A stretch of DNA of 64,000 bases from Clostridia bacterium (GTDB lineage: Bacteria; Bacillota; Clostridia; RGIG6154): NCBI GenBank assembly GCA_017409875.1, contig JAFQRW010000014.1:34109-98108 (forward strand), read 5' to 3'. The notes beneath the pieces were generated by a model. It saw only the letters and a program-made list of their open reading frames with translations, made no database searches and was not told the DNA's origin. Both the position numbers and the translations under genes were made by a program. Positions within the stretch are counted from its first letter, which is position 1; every line of letters begins with the position of its first letter. This document shows positions 9,371 through 18,204 of the stretch, one piece after another.

Positions 9371-10044
9371 TTTAAATCTACCTCCAGCTTGTAACCAATT
9401 CCCCATACGGTTTTGATATAATCACGATATGGCGATATACTGTTACGAAGCATCTTTATATGAGTATCAACAGTTCTGTCATCCCCGAAAAATTCGTAGC
9501 CCCATATTTGTTCTAAAATCTTCTCGCGGGACAAAACAACATTTTTGTTTTTCGCCATGTATAGTAAAATATCATATTCCTTTGGTGTAAGCTCAATGGT
9601 TTTTGAGTCAACTTTTACTGTTCTGCCTGTTTCGTCAATTTCTATTCCGGGAAGAGAAATAACGCTTTGAGCAGAATTATCACTGTTTGTCCTTTTTAAA
9701 AGCGCTTTTATTCTTGCAACAACTTCTTTGGGTGAAAACGGTTTTGTAATGTAGTCATCAACACCAAGTTCAAAGCCGAACAGCTTATCGTATTCTTCCC
9801 CCCTGGCACTAAGCATAATGACAGGGACGGAAGAAAACTTTCTGATTTCACGGAGTGCGGTAAAACCATCTATTTTTGGCATCATAATATCTAAAATAAC
9901 AAGGTCAAAGCTATATTTTTTTACCATATCAATAGCTCTCGCACCGTCTTCTGCCTCTTTGTAAGAATAGTTCTCAAAGTCAAAATACTCTTTTAAAATA
10001 TCACGGATTCTTTCTTCGTCGTCCACTATTAAGATGTTTGCCAT
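9367..10044 (-). CDS. OmpR/PhoB-type DNA-binding response regulator
   Basis: 225 residues with an N-terminal receiver domain (ILIVDDEERIRD, phospho-acceptor aspartate in DLVILDIMMP, conserved lysine in ITKPFSPKEV) and a C-terminal winged helix with the ELTPKEYDILLYMAKN and DDRTVDTHIKMLR signatures. It shares a 4-base GTGA overlap with the downstream kinase and begins 21 bases after the SLH gene. The placement at the 3' end of an operon encoding a MacAB-type exporter suggests that it controls that operon, but no direct repeat was confirmed near the operon start. Confidence 0.92.
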   Translation of the reverse strand: MANILIVDDEERIRDILKEYFDFENYSYKEAEDGARAIDMVKKYSFDLVILDIMMPKIDGFTALREIRKFSSVPVIMLSARGEEYDKLFGFELGVDDYITKPFSPKEVVARIKALLKRTNSDNSAQSVISLPGIEIDETGRTVKVDSKTIELTPKEYDILLYMAKNKNVVLSREKILEQIWGYEFFGDDRTVDTHIKMLRNSISPYRDYIKTVWGIGYKLEVDLK

Positions 10045-10065
10045 TGCTCCGCCTCCTTAAAATAT

Positions 10066-12297
10066 TTATCTCGTAATAACCAAAACTCTTATTCTGCCGC
10101 CGTTTGATTCTGACTTATCAAAATACGCCTGAACACTTTTCGGCTTTGAGCCGCTTAAAAAGTCAGCATAGGTAAGAGTTTGCCACTGACCAACCCCAAC
10201 ACGCTCAAAAACGGCAATTTTATCGTAAACCTTATACTCGGTTGTTCCAAAAGTAAGGGATGTCTGGGATGCTGATTTAAAGTTTTCAGGAACTTCCGAG
10301 AGCCTTTGAATTGCGCTTACTGAATTTCCCGAAATAAGCACCTTTACTGCATTGCCGACACTTACCGAATAAGTAGTACTGCCACCTGCAGAAGCATTTT
10401 TGCCGCCAAGATTCAGTGAGTATGTGTTTTTTTGAATATCAGTAACAATACCAAACTCATAGCAATCACCCGTTGCGTTGTTTAAGTACAGCGAACTGAT
10501 TTCTCCTTTTTCATTTTTCTTATAAGACAAAATTTGTTTTGATGTTAAAAATGCACCGTCTAAACGCTGTTTGTAAACAGTTATATAGCTTGGAGCTTTT
10601 GAAGCCTCAGTATTTGCAATATCCATAATTTTTATGTCATTTGCAATTTTTGCACTGCCCAATGTATTAAGTTGCGCATCAAATTTTCCTGAAAGAGAGT
10701 TGTGTGATGTGTAAATTTTTGAGATTTTAGCACCTTTATTATCAAATGTTACGTTAACTATGGAGCAAACGTAATCTTTATAATTTCTTTCGGTTTTATA
10801 CTCAATTTCATTTCCGTCTGCAAATGCAACAGCCGCATAGTATGATGAATAGGTGTTTCCATTTGCATCTTCATACTGCTTTGTGCCTGTGGCAACAAGA
10901 TAACCTGTTAAATTGTCTTCTTGCGATGCAGTATAAACATCTGCAATATCGCCGTTTCTTCCAAGATAAACGGTAACTGTATCGCCAAGAGAAACCTTGC
11001 CGCCTGTTACAAATTTTTCGTAAGCTAAAGAGCTTTCTATGTTATAGCTTTTGCCTGAGATTACAACACTTTCAATATTGTCCTGATTAGGTGATGCGCT
11101 TTCATAAACGCCTGTAATTTTGTTGCTGTATACCCATGCAACATTCATAGCTTTTGAATAGTACAAAATATCTCTTACGGTTATATCGTCTTTTGTAACC
11201 GCTTTACCATTTTTATAAACAACTGTTTCGTTGTTAATGCCATAAGTTTCAAGTGAAGATAAAACGGTAATAGGTCCTGTCATTGCCTGACTTCCGATTA
11301 AAACATATTCAGTGTCACCGAAATTGTTTGTATAAACAGATACACTGTCGCCTATTGATGCTTTTGACTTAGCACCGCTTAAAGTTGTTTTTTCAGTTTT
11401 ATAATAAATTGTTGTATTTTGTCCTACATTTACAGAAGCAGCTCTATTACCGTCGTACACTAAAATATCGTCATTTAAGATTGTGCTTAAAGTGTATTGT
11501 GCCCCCCTTGTGTTAGAAGGCAGGAAGGATACAACTGTGTTTTGATTATTTAAAATAATTTCGCCTTTATATCCGCAAAGTGATTTGTCAAAATTTGCAG
11601 AAACTTTGTAAGTGCCTGCGCTTGTTACAATCTTATTTGCAGAAATAGAGCTGTCTTCGTTTGAAGTTGCAATCAAGATTACATCATCTGAATATGAATA
11701 ACCAAATGAATTTAAAAGGGTGGTGGATTTTCCGTTCATGTTTGTTGTAAGGGCATTGTAAATAAGCTGCATTACATCGCCTCTGGTAAGAGCATCCCCC
11801 ATTTTTGCCGACACACCGTCCAAGAGGTCAAAATTTGAAGCGGCATTCATCTGCCCGTCAGGCCACGAAAGGTCAAAATAGTCATCTCCATAGCCTAAAA
11901 GCTTTAAAACAATGGTTACGCCTTCTTCTAATGTTACAGTGTTTTCAGGGCGGAATGTGGAATCCGGATATCCTTTTATATAACCGTTGTTAACTGCTGT
12001 TCTTATATAAGATGCACCCCAGTATGTGAAAGGCACATCATGAAACGGGGAGATGTAAGAAACTCCCGAAACAGAGTTTCTGTATTGTGATGCGGCAACC
12101 GCCATTTTAGCAAATTCGGCACGTGTTACATTGTCATGTAAATTAAAATTTCCGTTTTCATCACCAGACATAATTTTGAGGTCTTTTATAAGTGCAGTCA
12201 GTTGATTTGTATTTGTATTATCTTGTGCAAGTGCCAAACTGCCTGCTGTAGGAAAAGCAAGCACAAGAATAAGTAAAATTGCAATTATTTTTTTCAT
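10066..12297 (-). CDS. S-layer-homology surface protein
   Basis: 743 residues with a signal peptide (residues 1-24, cleavage after SLALA). Three SLH units follow: residues 28-75 (VTRAEFAKMAVAAS), 82-137 (SPFHDVPFTYWGASYI and GYPDSTFRPENTVTLEEGV), and 140-190 (ALTRGDVMQLIYNALT). SLH domains usually attach proteins non-covalently to pyruvylated wall polysaccharide. The remaining 550 residues are beta-rich with repeated VYDGN, VYKNG and VTVYLG stretches and match no catalytic family that I recognise. The gene lies between the exporter permease (18 bases upstream) and the response regulator (21 bases downstream), an unusual position that suggests a link between surface anchoring and export. It could be an accessory docking or scaffold protein. 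Confidence 0.85.
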   Translation of the reverse strand: MKKIIAILLILVLAFPTAGSLALAQDNTNTNQLTALIKDLKIMSGDENGNFNLHDNVTRAEFAKMAVAASQYRNSVSGVSYISPFHDVPFTYWGASYIRTAVNNGYIKGYPDSTFRPENTVTLEEGVTIVLKLLGYGDDYFDLSWPDGQMNAASNFDLLDGVSAKMGDALTRGDVMQLIYNALTTNMNGKSTTLLNSFGYSYSDDVILIATSNEDSSISANKIVTSAGTYKVSANFDKSLCGYKGEIILNNQNTVVSFLPSNTRGAQYTLSTILNDDILVYDGNRAASVNVGQNTTIYYKTEKTTLSGAKSKASIGDSVSVYTNNFGDTEYVLIGSQAMTGPITVLSSLETYGINNETVVYKNGKAVTKDDITVRDILYYSKAMNVAWVYSNKITGVYESASPNQDNIESVVISGKSYNIESSLAYEKFVTGGKVSLGDTVTVYLGRNGDIADVYTASQEDNLTGYLVATGTKQYEDANGNTYSSYYAAVAFADGNEIEYKTERNYKDYVCSIVNVTFDNKGAKISKIYTSHNSLSGKFDAQLNTLGSAKIANDIKIMDIANTEASKAPSYITVYKQRLDGAFLTSKQILSYKKNEKGEISSLYLNNATGDCYEFGIVTDIQKNTYSLNLGGKNASAGGSTTYSVSVGNAVKVLISGNSVSAIQRLSEVPENFKSASQTSLTFGTTEYKVYDKIAVFERVGVGQWQTLTYADFLSGSKPKSVQAYFDKSESNGGRIRVLVITR

Positions 12298-12315
12298 AAG
12301 GCAAGTTCCTTTCTT

Positions 12316-13491
12316 TTAGTCGTGACGAAGAGCATCTATCGGATTTAGTTTTGCGGCTTTCCCTGCAGGCATATATCCAAAAGCAATCCCAATTCCAACC
12401 GATACACTAAAGGCAATAACAACAGCACCTACCGATATTACTGCTTTAAATCCCAAAAGGCCGGACAGAAATATTGATACTATTATGCCTAAAATTATCC
12501 CGACTACACCGCCGCAGGCGCTTGTTGTTGCAGCTTCAACTACAAACTGGCTTAAAATATCAAATTTTTTTGCACCCAGCGACTTTCTGATACCAATTTC
12601 TCTAGTTCTTTCGGTAACCGAAACCAACATAATATTCATAATGCCTATACCGCCGACAAGAAGAGAAATGGCTGCAATACCTACCAATATAAGCGTCAGC
12701 TTGCCTGTCATTTCATCTATCATATCAATCATTTCGGTCATTGCAATAACGGTATATGCATCAGAATTTGAAAACACTTTATAAAGTGCATTTGAAATAA
12801 CGTCTTTTGCTTCTTCAGACCGCTGTTTATCAACAATCGAGTATAAATAAGAAGTGATTTTCGCGCTTCTGTTTAAAGTTCTTGACAGTGTGTAAGGAAT
12901 GAAGATTTTATCATCATCAGAGCTTTCCTGACTGCTTGCCTTTTCCTCTAAAACGCCCACTACCGTAAAGGTGTTACCGCCTATTTTAAGCGTTTTTCCT
13001 ATTGCGTTATCATCAAAATATTCTTTGGCAATATATGAACCTATAACGCAGCTTTTAGACCGCTTGTGTATATCCATATACTGCAAAAATCTGCCCTGGG
13101 AAATCTCTAAGCTCTGGATTTTATTGTAATCCTCGCTCACACCTGTAACAGATGTTGTAGAGCTTGTTTCTGTGCTGAATTTTGCCTGCTGATTTATCAT
13201 AACGGTGGGAGAACAGTAAGCTAAAAGTTCGGGGTTTTCATCTGTGATTTGGAGCATATCGTCCACATCAACTGTACGGTTTCCGCCTCTTGGAGAAATA
13301 TTTACAGTTAAAAGGTTACTGCCCAGACTTTCAAATTGACCTACAAGGTCAGATTTAAAACCATCTATAACCGAAACTAAAATAATTACTGCCGCAACGC
13401 CGATAATAATACCAAGCATGGTCAAAAAAGAACGCATTTTGCTTGTTTGCAGGCTCTTTAAGGCAAGTATAAACGATTGTTTTAAATTCAT
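12316..13491 (-). CDS. MacB/YknZ-type ABC transporter permease
   Basis: 391 residues. One N-terminal membrane segment (MLGIIIGVAAVIILVSV, about residues 26-42) is followed by an extracytoplasmic MacB_PCD-type domain (about 45-260) and three C-terminal membrane segments of the FtsX domain, with the coupling signature VTERTREIGIRKSLGAK. This is the fold of mechanotransmission exporters that drive export of peptides, lipids or antibiotics with a HlyD-like adaptor. The reading frame overlaps the upstream ATPase by 4 bases (13488-13491), indicating translational coupling. The substrate cannot be read from sequence. Confidence 0.9.
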   Translation of the reverse strand: MNLKQSFILALKSLQTSKMRSFLTMLGIIIGVAAVIILVSVIDGFKSDLVGQFESLGSNLLTVNISPRGGNRTVDVDDMLQITDENPELLAYCSPTVMINQQAKFSTETSSTTSVTGVSEDYNKIQSLEISQGRFLQYMDIHKRSKSCVIGSYIAKEYFDDNAIGKTLKIGGNTFTVVGVLEEKASSQESSDDDKIFIPYTLSRTLNRSAKITSYLYSIVDKQRSEEAKDVISNALYKVFSNSDAYTVIAMTEMIDMIDEMTGKLTLILVGIAAISLLVGGIGIMNIMLVSVTERTREIGIRKSLGAKKFDILSQFVVEAATTSACGGVVGIILGIIVSIFLSGLLGFKAVISVGAVVIAFSVSVGIGIAFGYMPAGKAAKLNPIDALRHD

Positions 13492-14174
13492 AAATTCTGA
13501 GCCTGCCTTTCGTCAGAAATAATTTTGCCGTCTGAAATTCTGACTATTCTTTTCGCTTGAGCAGCAATCTCGTTGTCATGGGTAATCATAACAACGGTTG
13601 TGCCGTCGGCATTTAGTTTTTTTAAAAATTCCAAAACATCTCTTCCGGTTTTAGTATCTAAAGCACCGGTTGGCTCGTCTGCTAAAATAACTTTAGGGTT
13701 TCCTGCCAGTGCTCTTGCGATTGAAACTCTTTGTTGCTGACCGCCCGAAAGCTGAGACGGGAATTTTTTATATCTGTCGGCAAGACCGACTCTTTCTAAA
13801 GCGGCATACGCAAGCTCTTTGCGTTTTTGTGGCGGATATCCTCTGTAAACAAGAGGCAATTCCACATTTTCCAAAAGAGTAAGCTTGGGAATTAAGTTAT
13901 ATTGCTGAAAAATAAATCCCAGTGTTTGATTTCTTATAGTTGCAAGCTCGTCATCTTTCATAGTGCTCACATCTGTTCCGTTTAAGTGGTATGTACCGCT
14001 TGTGGGAACATCTAAACAACCTATAATATTCATACAGGTAGATTTGCCTGAACCCGACTGACCTACGATTGCTACAAATTCACCCTCTTTGATATTTAAG
14101 GATATGCCGTCAAGCGCGCGGATTTCGCTGTCGCCGTCAGAATAGATTTTATAAATGTCTTTTAAATCTATCAT
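13488..14174 (-). CDS. MacB/LolD-type ABC transporter ATP-binding protein
   Basis: 228 residues with Walker A GQSGSGKST near residue 38, the Q-loop segment FIFQQYNLIPKLT, ABC signature LSGGQQQRVSIARAL, Walker B VILADEPTGALD and the switch histidine in MITHD. The N-terminal YSDGDSEIRALDGISL is typical of the LolD/MacB/YknY subfamily, which energises FtsX-like permeases rather than channel-type importers. It overlaps both neighbours by 4 bases, so the three exporter genes are tightly coupled. Confidence 0.94.
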   Translation of the reverse strand: MIDLKDIYKIYSDGDSEIRALDGISLNIKEGEFVAIVGQSGSGKSTCMNIIGCLDVPTSGTYHLNGTDVSTMKDDELATIRNQTLGFIFQQYNLIPKLTLLENVELPLVYRGYPPQKRKELAYAALERVGLADRYKKFPSQLSGGQQQRVSIARALAGNPKVILADEPTGALDTKTGRDVLEFLKKLNADGTTVVMITHDNEIAAQAKRIVRISDGKIISDERQAQNL

Positions 14175-15892
14175 CTGCTGCCACCGCCCATGGGACCGCC
14201 GCCCATGCCGCCTGAGGGCATACCGCCGCTTCTGTGTGCGGCCCCCATACTGCGCATCATTGTTTCTTGTAAAGACTGCGCCCCTACATTAGTTTGCTGA
14301 ACTAATATAATGTCGCCTTCTTTTAGTCCTGATAAAATTTCAACACTATCAGAGTTGCTTATTCCTATTTCAACTCTTTTAAGTTCAAATCCGTCGGGAA
14401 GCTCTGCACCAAATACGCGGTGTGAAGATGCACCTTTTTGGTCTTTGGTTTCCTGAGGCTTATTATCATCTTGTTTTGATTTGCCGTCTGATTTTACAGC
14501 TACCATATTTCCTCTCATAATAGCAGAAATCGGGACACTTAACACACCTTTAGATTCCTGAACTGTTATTTCAGCATCAACATTCATACCGGGAATAAGC
14601 CCTTCAGGCTCATTTACAACAACTGTTACAGGGTATGTTGTAACACCGTTTGAGGTTGTGCCTATAATACTTATTTTATCAATATATCCTGAAAAACGTT
14701 TACCCTCTAAAGCATCTGCTGTAACAGAAACTTCCTGACCGGTTTTTAGTTTTGCGATGTCAAGCTCATCAACCGGGATTTCAAAAAGCATTCTTGACAT
14801 ATCCGCGATAACAGCCATAACGGTTGACTTGTTACTGTTATCCAGCTTGTCGCCGGCTTTTGTTTCTTTACTTATAACAGTTCCCGAAATAGGCGCTGTT
14901 ATTGTGTAGTTTTCCATATCTTCATAAAGATTGTCGAGGTTTAACTGTGCATCTTTATATGAAAGCGAGCTTCTTTTTGCAGAGTTTAGCACACTTTTGC
15001 TTGTAAGCTCGGCAACTTTCTGACCTTTGGATACTTTATCACCAACACCTATTGCAATCCAGGATACATCACCTGAAACATCCGCTGTAATTGTTCTTTG
15101 CTCGTTAACTTCAAAAGTTCCGGATTCGTTACACGCATATTCGTTAGTATATGCAATAGCTTTTTCGCCTTCCTTAATTGTTCCGGGGTTGTTTACTTCA
15201 ATTTCAACAGTTTTTACACTTACACCCACAGATGAGGAAGTTGAGCCTGTTGAAATCTTTGCAATTTTACCGTCAAGCTCGTAAGCAGAACCATCGAGCC
15301 TTACGGTGATAGATTGTCCGGCATAAAGGCTTTCGGCATCGTTTGCGTTAAAAGGGATTTTTAATCTCATAATAGAGTCGTCAACAACATCAGCGATTTT
15401 TGTTCCTTTTGAAACGCTGTCGCCGTCTTTTATATATACTTTTGTTATCACGCCTGAACAGTTTGCTTTTACATTTAAGTTAGAAACATCTTCTAAAGCG
15501 TCATCATAAGACATTTTCGCAGTTTCGACCGAGTTTTTGGCTTTTTCTATTGAGTTTTTAACGCTTTCGGTGTCAATTTCATACAAAACTGCACCTTCTT
15601 GTACAATATCACCTTCTTCAAAGTTTGAAGAAAGCACGTCACCTGTAACAAGAGATGTGATATCGTACTGTTCATTAGCCTTAATTGTACCGCTTCCCGA
15701 GATGATAACAGAAATATCCCCCTTTGAAACGGTGTATTCAGAGTATGTAGCATTTGATGAAGTTTGTTTTTTGCTCCCAAAAGCATTGATAAAAACAAGC
15801 ACTATCACCAAAATGAGTGCAATAGCGATTATGATGCTCCATTTTTTGTGCTGGGTAATAACCTCTGGTAATTTTGGTAGTTTGAGCTTCAC
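14171..15892 (-). CDS. MacA/YknX-like membrane-fusion adaptor of the ABC exporter
   Basis: The start is GTG 15892, preceded by GGAAGGAA; an ATG eight bases upstream runs into a stop. The 573-residue protein has an N-terminal anchor (IIIAIALILVIVLVFINAFG), two biotinyl-lipoyl-like halves (GTIKANEQYDITSLVTGDV; SGVITKVYIKDGDSVSKGT), a second lipoyl-like repeat (VSWIAIGVGDKVSKGQKV), a beta-barrel domain, and a C-terminal tail very rich in glycine and methionine from about residue 546. It is longer than most adaptors because the lipoyl/barrel unit appears duplicated. It is the first gene of the exporter operon and overlaps the ATPase gene by 4 bases. Confidence 0.9.
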   Translation of the reverse strand: MKLKLPKLPEVITQHKKWSIIIAIALILVIVLVFINAFGSKKQTSSNATYSEYTVSKGDISVIISGSGTIKANEQYDITSLVTGDVLSSNFEEGDIVQEGAVLYEIDTESVKNSIEKAKNSVETAKMSYDDALEDVSNLNVKANCSGVITKVYIKDGDSVSKGTKIADVVDDSIMRLKIPFNANDAESLYAGQSITVRLDGSAYELDGKIAKISTGSTSSSVGVSVKTVEIEVNNPGTIKEGEKAIAYTNEYACNESGTFEVNEQRTITADVSGDVSWIAIGVGDKVSKGQKVAELTSKSVLNSAKRSSLSYKDAQLNLDNLYEDMENYTITAPISGTVISKETKAGDKLDNSNKSTVMAVIADMSRMLFEIPVDELDIAKLKTGQEVSVTADALEGKRFSGYIDKISIIGTTSNGVTTYPVTVVVNEPEGLIPGMNVDAEITVQESKGVLSVPISAIMRGNMVAVKSDGKSKQDDNKPQETKDQKGASSHRVFGAELPDGFELKRVEIGISNSDSVEILSGLKEGDIILVQQTNVGAQSLQETMMRSMGAAHRSGGMPSGGMGGGPMGGGSR

Positions 15893-15979
15893 AAAACCAT
15901 TCCTTCCATTTTATGATAGTGCTATTATACTTTTTATATGTGTATTTTTTGTGAACTTTGCTTGAAAATTCCAATAAAA
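15893..15979 (-). promoter_or_regulatory. Spacer ahead of the exporter operon, partial promoter
   Basis: On the minus strand a TATAAT lies at 15930-15925, but the best -35 match (TTCACA at 15956-15951) is 20 bases away, a poor spacing. No terminator hairpin is visible after pheA. The exporter operon may therefore use a regulator-dependent promoter, or be read from the aromatic operon. Confidence 0.35.
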
Positions 15980-17098
15980 TTATGCGCTGTAGCTTCCTAA
16001 GTAGGTTATATCGTCAAGACTTGACAAAAGAGAAATAAGCTCGTCAGAATGTGACGAAATCTCCATTTCAAAGCAGAACATAAACTCAAAGTCACGACCG
16101 GGTATCGGGCGGCTTTCAATTTTGGTAAGATTTATGCCAAGAGCTGAAAACTTTGAAATAAGGTGATATAAAGACCCCGGTGTATGAGATGCAGATACAA
16201 GCATACTGAGTTTGTTTGCTCCGGGGTATATTTCAAGATTTTTAGAAATCAAGATAAATCTTGTGTGGTTGTTATCGCTGTCTTGGATATCTTTAGCCAA
16301 AACATTAAGTCCGTAAACTGAAGCACATTCTAAAGATGCGATAGCTGCAACGTCTGTGCGTCCGCTTTCTTTTACCTTTTGGGCAGCTGCAGCAGTGTTT
16401 GTGCAAACAACAGCCTTAAGACCGTTTTTCTTGATAAATTCTTCGCATTGACCGATAGCTTGCTCATGCGAATAAATTTCTTTAATGTCTTTAATATTTG
16501 TGCTGTTTGACAAAAGACAGTGACTTATATGCAACTTTTGTTCCTTTACAATGTAAAATTTGTATTTGTGCATAAGGTCGTAAACTTCAGAAACAGAGCC
16601 TTGTATGCTATTTTCAACAGGCAAAATTCCGTATTTGCAAAGACCCTTGTCAACAGCTTCAAAAACGCCTTTAAAACCTGAAAAATACATAATTGAAGGT
16701 GCGGTGAATATTTTGTCGCACATTTGCTGGGAATAAGCACCCTCAACACCCTGACACGCAACAGTTGGGGTGTTTGGAAGCTTTTCAGGAGTATTTGAAA
16801 GAGCATTTTTAATTCTTAAAGCCAAATCATTTTGCTTGTTTAAAGCAAGAGTTTGGTATGAACGGCTTACATCAAACAGGGTATTAAAGAGAATTTTTGT
16901 GTATGATGCAAGAGCATCATCATTTTGTGAAACCATACGGTGTACAATTTCACGCTCTCTGTTTTTGTTTAATACAGGAACATTGTTTTCTTGCTTGTAT
17001 TTGGCTACTTTTAACACTGTGTCCATTCTTTTTCTGAAAAGCTCGTTAAGCTGGTCGTCTATTTTATCTATTTCGCTTCTTATTTTATTTAAATCCAT
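15980..17098 (-). CDS. pheA: Bifunctional chorismate mutase / prephenate dehydratase
   Basis: 372 residues. Residues 1-85 form an AroQ-type chorismate mutase (RSEIDKIDDQLNELFRKRM; VLNKNREREIVHRM). A prephenate dehydratase domain follows from about residue 106 (CQGVEGAYSQQMCDKIF; GILPVENSIQGSVSEVYDLM; HTRFILIS), and an ACT domain lies at about 295-372 with the phenylalanine-binding ESRPIPGRDFEFMF motif. It converts chorismate to prephenate and then to phenylpyruvate and is normally feedback-inhibited by phenylalanine. It starts 2 bases after the aroC stop, completing an aroB-aroA-aroC-pheA operon. Confidence 0.96.
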   Translation of the reverse strand: MDLNKIRSEIDKIDDQLNELFRKRMDTVLKVAKYKQENNVPVLNKNREREIVHRMVSQNDDALASYTKILFNTLFDVSRSYQTLALNKQNDLALRIKNALSNTPEKLPNTPTVACQGVEGAYSQQMCDKIFTAPSIMYFSGFKGVFEAVDKGLCKYGILPVENSIQGSVSEVYDLMHKYKFYIVKEQKLHISHCLLSNSTNIKDIKEIYSHEQAIGQCEEFIKKNGLKAVVCTNTAAAAQKVKESGRTDVAAIASLECASVYGLNVLAKDIQDSDNNHTRFILISKNLEIYPGANKLSMLVSASHTPGSLYHLISKFSALGINLTKIESRPIPGRDFEFMFCFEMEISSHSDELISLLSSLDDITYLGSYSA

Positions 17099-17100
17099 AT

Positions 17101-18204
17101 TTATTCTTCCTTTCGGTTTTTTAAGGCTTCGTCTTGTAATAACATATCATAAAGTACCATTGCAGAAACTGCTTCTACGACAGGTACTGCCCGTTGAACA
17201 ATACATGGGTCATGGCGTCCTTTTATTTCAAGAGTTGTTTCTTTTTTTTCTGAAATATCAATGCTTGTCTGAGGCAGTGCTATTGAAGGAGTGGGCTTGA
17301 ATGCAACTTTAAAATTAATTGGCATCCCATTTGTAATTCCTCCCAAAATTCCGCCACAATTATTGGTTTTTGTCTTAACAACTTCGCCATCAAAATAAAA
17401 GTCGTCGTTGTTTTCGCTTCCTGTCATTTCGGAGGCGTCAAAGCCAGCACCAAATTCAATTCCTTTAACTGCAGGAATTGCAAACATTGCAGAAGACATC
17501 TGATTTTCAACTCCGTAAAACATTGGCTCACCTATTCCTGCAGGAACGCCTGTTACAGAGCATTCCACAATTCCGCCAACAGAGTTTTTTTGCTCTTTAT
17601 ACTTTAAAATTTCCTGTTTTATCGCCTCACCTTTTTGGTCATTTATAACAGGAAAATCCTTTTGCCATACATTTTCAAAATCTTTTAAGCTAACGTCTGT
17701 GGGACTAAATCGATCGTCCTTGATTCCATGCACCGCAAAAATGTGAGCACCCATAAAAATGCCCCGTCTTGCCAGAATCTGCTTTATTATTCCGCCTGCT
17801 ATGCAAATTGGAGCGGTAAGACGGCCTGAGAATTTTCCTCCGCCTCTCATATCCTCTTTTCCACCATATTTTATGTATGCGGTGTAGTCTGCATGTCCGG
17901 GACGAGGGACAAACTCTAAATTTCCGTAGTCCTTGCTTTTAACATTTGTATTTTTAATAATAGCTTTAATAGGCTCGCCTGATGTAACACCGTTTTCTAT
18001 TCCTGTTATAAATTCAGGGATATCATCTTCCTTTCTGGGTGTTGAAAACGGATTATTTCCGGGTGCACGCCTTTTCATAAAGCTTAAAAGCTCGTCAAAA
18101 TCAATTTTTTCGCCTTTTGGTATACCGGTAATCAAAACGCCGATATCAGGAGCGTGTGACGCACCGAAAACATTTACTTTAAGTATTTTTCCAAAATCAA
18201 ACAT
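17101..18204 (-). CDS. aroC: Chorismate synthase
   Basis: FMN-dependent lyase that turns EPSP into chorismate, the last common step of the aromatic pathway. The start is set at ATG 18204, giving MFDFGKILKVNVFGASH, with GGAGG 11 bases upstream inside aroA; a TTG two codons earlier is less likely. The 367-residue protein carries GASHAPDIGVLITGIPKG at the N-terminus, MKRRAPGNNPFSTPRKEDD, the FMN region DMRGGGKFSGRLTAP and the C-terminal GRHDPCIVQRAVPVVEA. It overlaps the end of aroA by 8 bases, indicating coupled translation. Confidence 0.95.
   Translation of the reverse strand: MFDFGKILKVNVFGASHAPDIGVLITGIPKGEKIDFDELLSFMKRRAPGNNPFSTPRKEDDIPEFITGIENGVTSGEPIKAIIKNTNVKSKDYGNLEFVPRPGHADYTAYIKYGGKEDMRGGGKFSGRLTAPICIAGGIIKQILARRGIFMGAHIFAVHGIKDDRFSPTDVSLKDFENVWQKDFPVINDQKGEAIKQEILKYKEQKNSVGGIVECSVTGVPAGIGEPMFYGVENQMSSAMFAIPAVKGIEFGAGFDASEMTGSENNDDFYFDGEVVKTKTNNCGGILGGITNGMPINFKVAFKPTPSIALPQTSIDISEKKETTLEIKGRHDPCIVQRAVPVVEAVSAMVLYDMLLQDEALKNRKEE

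Noticed and set aside
15537..15965. 142-codon frame opposite the adaptor gene
   Set aside because: Antisense to an adaptor gene with clear domains; no independent support.
16770..17300. 176-codon plus-strand frame opposite pheA and aroC
   Set aside because: Antisense shadow of two well-supported genes with no ribosome binding site.
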